From assembly GCA_017400025.1 (NCBI GenBank), contig JAFQAF010000184.1, positions 1 through 11,982 on the forward strand: a DNA stretch of 11,982 nucleotides. The letters run 5' to 3'. Positions 8,033 to 11,982 of this stretch are shown here, in pieces. The stretch comes from Oscillospiraceae bacterium. GTDB lineage: Bacteria; Bacillota_A; Clostridia; Oscillospirales; Ruminococcaceae. Numbering within the stretch: position 1 is the stretch's first letter; each line of letters begins with the position of its first letter. The position numbers and the translations under genes are program-made. A model generated the notes under the pieces. The model worked only from the letters and a program-made list of their open reading frames with translations, made no database searches and was not told where the DNA came from.

Positions 8033-8039
8033 CAATTTT

Positions 8040-10133
8040 ATGAAGGTAGATTTTCAGGGCATATTCGGTGCAAAACTTTTTGACGACCGAAAAATGAAAG
8101 AACGCCTTTCCCCACATGCATATGAAATCCTCTGCAAAGTAAGGGATGAGGCCATGATATGGGACTCATCCGTTGCAGACGAAGTGGCCGATGCCATCAA
8201 AACCTGGGCAATGGAACAGGGCGCAACCCATTTTGTACACTGGTTTTCCCCGCTTACAGGCACAAACAGCGGCCGCCACGATTCTTTTCTTGACGGCATA
8301 GACAAAGAAGGCAACCCTATAGTCAATTTTTCAGGCAAATTACTTTCAAAAGGTGAAAGTGATGCATCCAGTTTTCCTTCAGGCGGTCTTCGTTCAACTT
8401 TTGAAGCCCGCGGCTATACAATCTGGGATACAACCAGTCCGTGCTTTGTTATAGGTACAACACTTTATATTCCTACAGTATTCGCATCATTCACAGGCGA
8501 ATCCCTGGACCAGAAGGCACCTCTTCTGCGTACAGCACAGTCCCTGAGCAAGCATGCCCTGCGCTGTTTCCACGCACTGGGCTTTAAGGAAATGAAATCC
8601 GTAAAACCTACTATGGGTGCAGAACAGGAATATTTCCTTGTTGACAAGGAATATTTTGACAAACGTCTGGACCTGAAAATTACAGGCAGGACAATTTTCG
8701 GCACAATGGCCCCGAAAGGCCAGGAACTGAGCGAACACTACTACGGCAGAACACAGCGGCGTGTAAGGGAATTTATGCGTGACATTGACCAGCAGCTGTG
8801 GGAACTGGGTGTGCCTGCAAAAACAGAGCACAACGAAGCCGCCCCGGGCCAGTTTGAGCTTGCCTGTGTATACACCTATGCCAATACTTCCTGCGACCAC
8901 AACCAGATAGTTATGGACATTATGCAGCGCACTGCACTGAAGCACGGCCTGGTATGCCTTCTGTATGAAAAGCCTTTCAAAGGCATCAACGGCAGCGGCA
9001 AACACAACAACTATTCACTGGTTACAAGCGAAGGTGAAAACCTGCTCAACCCGGGTGACAAACCGGAAGAAAACATCAAATTCCTGCTCACTCTGGCAGC
9101 TTTCATCAAAGGTGTTGATGAACACGCTGACCTGCTGAGACTTTCAGCTGCTACAGCTGGCAACGATTTCCGTCTTGGTGCAGCAGAAGCACCTCCGGCA
9201 ATTATATCAATGTATCTTGGCTCCAAGCTGGAAAAAGTGCTGGAAAGCATTGCTGAAGGCCACGGCATTGAAGAAACAGAAGAAGTGCGCCAGCTGCTTA
9301 TGGGCTCAAAATCCCTGCCGCTGCTCACTGTGGATGACAATGACAGAAACAGAACAACTCCGTTTGCCTTTACCGGCTACAAGTTTGAATTCCGTATGGT
9401 AGGCTCATCACAGCCTCTGGGCTTTGTAAACACAATAATCAACGCCCTTGTAACAATCAGCTTCCGTGATTTTGCAAGAGAACTGGAAGTTGCAGAAAAT
9501 CCTGTTGCAAAGGCCTATGAAATTGTGGGCCGTGTATACCAGGAACACAAACGCATACTTTTCAACGGCAACGGCTATACAAAAGAATGGGTGGAGGAAG
9601 CCGCAAGAAGAGGCCTGCCTAACCTTGACTGCACAATAAAGGCCATTCCGGCACTTATAAAACCGGAGAACCTTGCATTCCTCAAAAAATCAAAGGCTCT
9701 TTCCGAAGCAGAAGCCTATGCAAGATATGAAATACTGTTCAATCAGTATATCCAGAAAGTAAATATCGAGCTGAGAGTTGCCAATGATATGGTGCGCCAG
9801 GAAATTCTCCCGGCTGCAATAGAATACTGCCAGCAGCTGGCAAAAGGCAACTATTTCTGCCAGCAGGCAGGCACAATAAGCAGTATTGCAGTTAAATTCC
9901 AGAGAGAAATTGCACAGCTGACAGATGAAGTCAGTGACCTGTGTGATGAAATGCACTTTGCACGCAATTCTGCAATGAAGATAGCAAATATGGAAGAAAA
10001 AGCCGAAACTATCTATAAAATACACAGAGACAAGTTATCTGCACTGAGAATAAAAGTTGACAAGCTGGAAGCTCTTATACCAAAGGACAAATGGCCTATG
10101 CCAACATACACAGACCTGCTGTTTGACCTTTAA
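8040..10133 (+). CDS. glnN: Glutamine synthetase, type III
   Basis: 697 residues, the length of type III enzymes (about 700) and far longer than type I (about 450-470). It joins ammonia and glutamate with ATP to make glutamine in the cytosol; the family forms large dodecamers. The N-terminal GSIII-specific region has THFVHWFSPLTGTNSGRHDSF in the position expected of the family. Metal and substrate residues are visible in GAEQEYFLVD (193-202, with E195 and E197), NEAAPGQFE (265-273), the nucleotide-site GSGKHNNYSL (from 318) and FRMVGSSQP (R452). A long C-terminal helical region is typical of type III enzymes. The gene stands between the purine-operon terminator and an amidohydrolase, with its own leader of about 100 bases, so it is probably a separate transcription unit. 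Its product feeds PurL in the same neighbourhood. No adjacent PII gene or GlnR-type regulator is seen. Confidence 0.97.
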   Translation: MKVDFQGIFGAKLFDDRKMKERLSPHAYEILCKVRDEAMIWDSSVADEVADAIKTWAMEQGATHFVHWFSPLTGTNSGRHDSFLDGIDKEGNPIVNFSGKLLSKGESDASSFPSGGLRSTFEARGYTIWDTTSPCFVIGTTLYIPTVFASFTGESLDQKAPLLRTAQSLSKHALRCFHALGFKEMKSVKPTMGAEQEYFLVDKEYFDKRLDLKITGRTIFGTMAPKGQELSEHYYGRTQRRVREFMRDIDQQLWELGVPAKTEHNEAAPGQFELACVYTYANTSCDHNQIVMDIMQRTALKHGLVCLLYEKPFKGINGSGKHNNYSLVTSEGENLLNPGDKPEENIKFLLTLAAFIKGVDEHADLLRLSAATAGNDFRLGAAEAPPAIISMYLGSKLEKVLESIAEGHGIEETEEVRQLLMGSKSLPLLTVDDNDRNRTTPFAFTGYKFEFRMVGSSQPLGFVNTIINALVTISFRDFARELEVAENPVAKAYEIVGRVYQEHKRILFNGNGYTKEWVEEAARRGLPNLDCTIKAIPALIKPENLAFLKKSKALSEAEAYARYEILFNQYIQKVNIELRVANDMVRQEILPAAIEYCQQLAKGNYFCQQAGTISSIAVKFQREIAQLTDEVSDLCDEMHFARNSAMKIANMEEKAETIYKIHRDKLSALRIKVDKLEALIPKDKWPMPTYTDLLFDL

Positions 10134-10184
10134 ATACCATTCACAATATTCTGCCTGTATAGAAATTTCATAATACGGCCATAC

Positions 10185-10218
10185 TTTACTGTTAAACTGC
10201 ATACAGTGCTTCAGTAAA
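10185..10218 (+). promoter_or_regulatory. Nested inverted repeat before the amidohydrolase gene
   Basis: TTTACTG (10185-10191) and CAGTAAA (10212-10218) are perfect inverted repeats of 7 bases. Between them ACTG-CATA-CAGT (10195-10206) forms a smaller one. The right arm ends just before the ribosome site AAAGGAAA (10221-10228). It could be an operator or an mRNA structure limiting translation. In a 101-bp AT-rich gap such short repeats can also arise by chance. I found no clear glnN terminator or promoter in the rest of the gap (10134-10234). Confidence 0.3.
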
Positions 10219-10234
10219 AGAAAGGAAACCCGGA

Positions 10235-11818
10235 ATGAAAACTTTATATTACAACGGAAATATAATTACTATGGCCGGAGATATCCGGCCACAGGCAGTT
10301 CTGTGTGAGGACGGAAAAATAGCTGCAGTAGGCAGAACAGAATCTCTGATTCTGCTTGCTGACAGGCTGTTTGACCTGCAGGGAAAAACCATGCTGCCCG
10401 CATTTATTGACGGGCACAGCCATATTACCACAGTTGCCAATACCTTCGCCATTGCTGATCTGTCCCACGCCACAAGTGTGGAGGAAATCATCAGTATTAT
10501 GAAAAACTACCTTTCATCAAGGGAGTTTCCCCCTAAGGACGAGTTTGTTGTAGGCTTTGGGTATGACAACAATTTCTTTGCAGACAAAGCTCATCCTTCA
10601 CGCAGGGACCTGGACAGAATAACCACGGAATACCCTGTAATTATCTCCCACTCAAGCGGGCATATGGGCGTATGCAACTCAAAACGGCTGCAGCTTATGG
10701 GGCTGGATGAATCAACACCTGACCCCCAGGGCGGCAGGATAGGCAGATATCCTGACGGCAGCCCCGACGGCTTTCTGGAGGAAACAGCTTTTACAGACAA
10801 CACAAAAGTGGTAAAACAGCCGGGTTATGAGGATATGTGCAGATATTTTGATGCTGCGCAGAAAGAATATTTCAGATACGGCATCACCACTGTTCAGGAT
10901 GGCTTTACCGGCATCAAGGAATGGAGTTTGCTGAAAAAGCTGTCTGATGACGGAAGACTGAAGGCAGATGTTGTGTGCTATATTGACATTGCAAAAGCAC
11001 CACAGCTGCTGGCCGGTAATATGAATTACAATAAAGCCTATGTCAACAACCTTAAAATAGGCGGCTATAAGCTGTTTCTTGACGGTTCTCCCCAGGGCAG
11101 GACTGCATGGATGAAAACCCCTTATAAAGACAGCGGCGACTACAGAGGCTACCCCGTTTACAGTGACGGGCAGGTTCTTGACTATGTGATAAAATCTGTC
11201 AACGAAAAACAGCAGCTGTTATGCCACCGTAACGGAGATGCTGCGGCACAGCAGTTTATTGACAGCTATGAAAAAGCGGACAGCCTGCTTGATACAAAGG
11301 AAAATTTCCGCCCTGTGCTTGTCCACGGGCAGCTTGCACAGCCTTCCCAGATGGAACGGTTGGACAGGCTTGGAATCATAGCTTCATTTTTTGCAGCTCA
11401 CATCTGGCAATGGGGCGATATTCATCTGGCAAATTTCGGGCAGAGGGCAGAAACAATATGCCCTGTAAACAGCGCTGTGAAAAAGGGTGTTGTCACTACC
11501 TTTCATCAGGACAGCCCTGTTCTGCCTCCGGATATGCTTCATTCAGTCTGGTGTGCAGTAAACCGAAAGACAAAAGGCGGCGTTTTGCTGGACCAGTCAG
11601 AAGCAGTTTCTGTTTATGATGCATTGAAATCAGTAACCATAAATGCGGCCTATCAGTACGGGGAAGAAAAAACCAAAGGCACTATAGAGCCCGGCAAGGA
11701 TGCCAGCTTTGTGATTTTAAGCGGCAACCCTCTGAGCTGTGATAAAAACCGGATAAATGAAATTGAAATAGAGTACACTGTTTTGCGAGATGAAACAGTA
11801 TACAGCAAAACACCATAA
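10235..11818 (+). CDS. Amidohydrolase family protein (Amidohydro_3, YtcJ/NfdA-like), substrate unknown
   Basis: 527 residues, usual for this metal-dependent hydrolase class, with no signal peptide, so cytosolic. The small N-terminal beta-domain (1-50) leads into the barrel at [10 protein letters not shown], whose H61 and H63 are the expected metal ligands. Other family marks are GSPDGFLEE (175-183), K279 in [15 protein letters not shown]331 in CHRNGDAA, H364 in [10 protein letters not shown], and D426 in [11 protein letters not shown], the probable catalytic aspartate. The C-terminal [14 protein letters not shown] returns to the beta-domain. HRNGD, VHGQ and HQDSP replace the commoner HAxGD, EHAQ and GSDxP, marking a subfamily but leaving the metal site plausible. 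Characterised relatives include an N-substituted formamide deformylase, but the family is broad and substrate cannot be assigned. The gene lies 13 bp before fhs and probably shares its transcript. It uses Gly GGG and Thr ACC codons more than the purine genes do. Confidence 0.9.
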   Translation: MKTLYYNGNIITMAGDIRPQAVLCEDGKIAAVGRTESLILLADRLFDLQGKTMLPAFIDGHSHITTVANTFAIADLSHATSVEEIISIMKNYLSSREFPPKDEFVVGFGYDNNFFADKAHPSRRDLDRITTEYPVIISHSSGHMGVCNSKRLQLMGLDESTPDPQGGRIGRYPDGSPDGFLEETAFTDNTKVVKQPGYEDMCRYFDAAQKEYFRYGITTVQDGFTGIKEWSLLKKLSDDGRLKADVVCYIDIAKAPQLLAGNMNYNKAYVNNLKIGGYKLFLDGSPQGRTAWMKTPYKDSGDYRGYPVYSDGQVLDYVIKSVNEKQQLLCHRNGDAAAQQFIDSYEKADSLLDTKENFRPVLVHGQLAQPSQMERLDRLGIIASFFAAHIWQWGDIHLANFGQRAETICPVNSAVKKGVVTTFHQDSPVLPPDMLHSVWCAVNRKTKGGVLLDQSEAVSVYDALKSVTINAAYQYGEEKTKGTIEPGKDASFVILSGNPLSCDKNRINEIEIEYTVLRDETVYSKTP

Positions 11819-11831
11819 AAGGAGAACGGAT

Positions 11832-11982
11832 ATGAGAAGCGATATCGAAATTGCACAGGCAGCAGAGATGCTGCCGATAGAAGAAGTAGCCGCAAAGCTG
11901 GGGCTTTCAAGGAAAGAAATCAGCCTTTACGGTGACTACAAAGCAAAAATTGACCTTGCAAAGGTGAAAAACATTCCTGACA
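11832..11982 (+). CDS. fhs: Formate-tetrahydrofolate ligase, N-terminal part
   Basis: Partial gene: 50 codons are visible and the 3' end lies beyond the window; the whole protein is normally about 555 residues. The N-terminus [15 protein letters not shown], then [11 protein letters not shown] and [11 protein letters not shown], closely matches the highly conserved start of formyl-THF synthetases (SDIEIAQxA, then LYGxYKAK). The ATP-binding and catalytic parts are not in view. The enzyme makes 10-formyl-THF from formate, THF and ATP, the formyl donor for PurN and for folate-dependent AICAR transformylase; it also serves the Wood-Ljungdahl methyl branch in acetogens. AAGGAG (11819-11824) stands 7 bases before the ATG and directly after the amidohydrolase stop, so the two genes are likely cotranscribed. 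Confidence 0.94.
   Translation, partial: MRSDIEIAQAAEMLPIEEVAAKLGLSRKEISLYGDYKAKIDLAKVKNIPD

Noticed and set aside
7887..8039. Riboswitch or T-box upstream of glnN
   Set aside because: No T-box core sequence, purine-riboswitch core or other aptamer that I recognise. The gap is too short for both hairpins plus a large aptamer.
1..11982. Mobile elements, CRISPR arrays, defence genes, tRNA or rRNA genes
   Set aside because: No transposase, integrase or repeat-spacer pattern, and no tRNA-like fold was noticed. Nearly all the sequence is occupied by recognised metabolic genes.

Overview
The window is an all-plus-strand stretch of core nitrogen and one-carbon metabolism, most likely from a gut-type clostridium (Oscillospiraceae/Ruminococcaceae-like Firmicute). 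That placement is inference. It rests on strong AAGGAG-type ribosome binding sites, tight gene packing, a long clostridial-type single-chain PurL, a type III glutamine synthetase, an archaeal-type IMP cyclohydrolase beside a stand-alone AICAR transformylase, and middling GC with strong codon preferences (Thr ACA, Gln CAG, Glu GAA).

Region 1 (1-7886) is the distal part of a de novo purine operon: purM (3' end only), purN, a purO-like IMP cyclohydrolase, a purH that has only the AICAR transformylase domain, purD and purL. The genes overlap or lie within about 90 bp of one another. The two gaps that are not minimal (after purN and after purH) each carry a copy of the same short GC-rich palindromic repeat. 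A hairpin 14 bp after purL probably ends the operon.

Region 2 (7887-10133) holds a 153-bp gap with the terminator and a second imperfect hairpin, then a full-length type III glutamine synthetase (glnN). It makes the glutamine that PurL consumes.

Region 3 (10134-11982) holds an amidohydrolase of the Amidohydro_3/YtcJ-like class. Formate-tetrahydrofolate ligase (fhs) follows 13 bp later and is cut by the window edge. Fhs makes 10-formyl-THF, the cofactor of PurN and of folate-dependent AICAR transformylase, so the ends of the window are linked metabolically. The amidohydrolase is the only gene whose substrate cannot be read from the sequence.

No mobile element, CRISPR array, rRNA, tRNA or phage gene was seen. 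I found no evidence of a wholly new system. The best leads are the split purine end-steps, the amidohydrolase-fhs pairing, and the repeat pair inside the operon.
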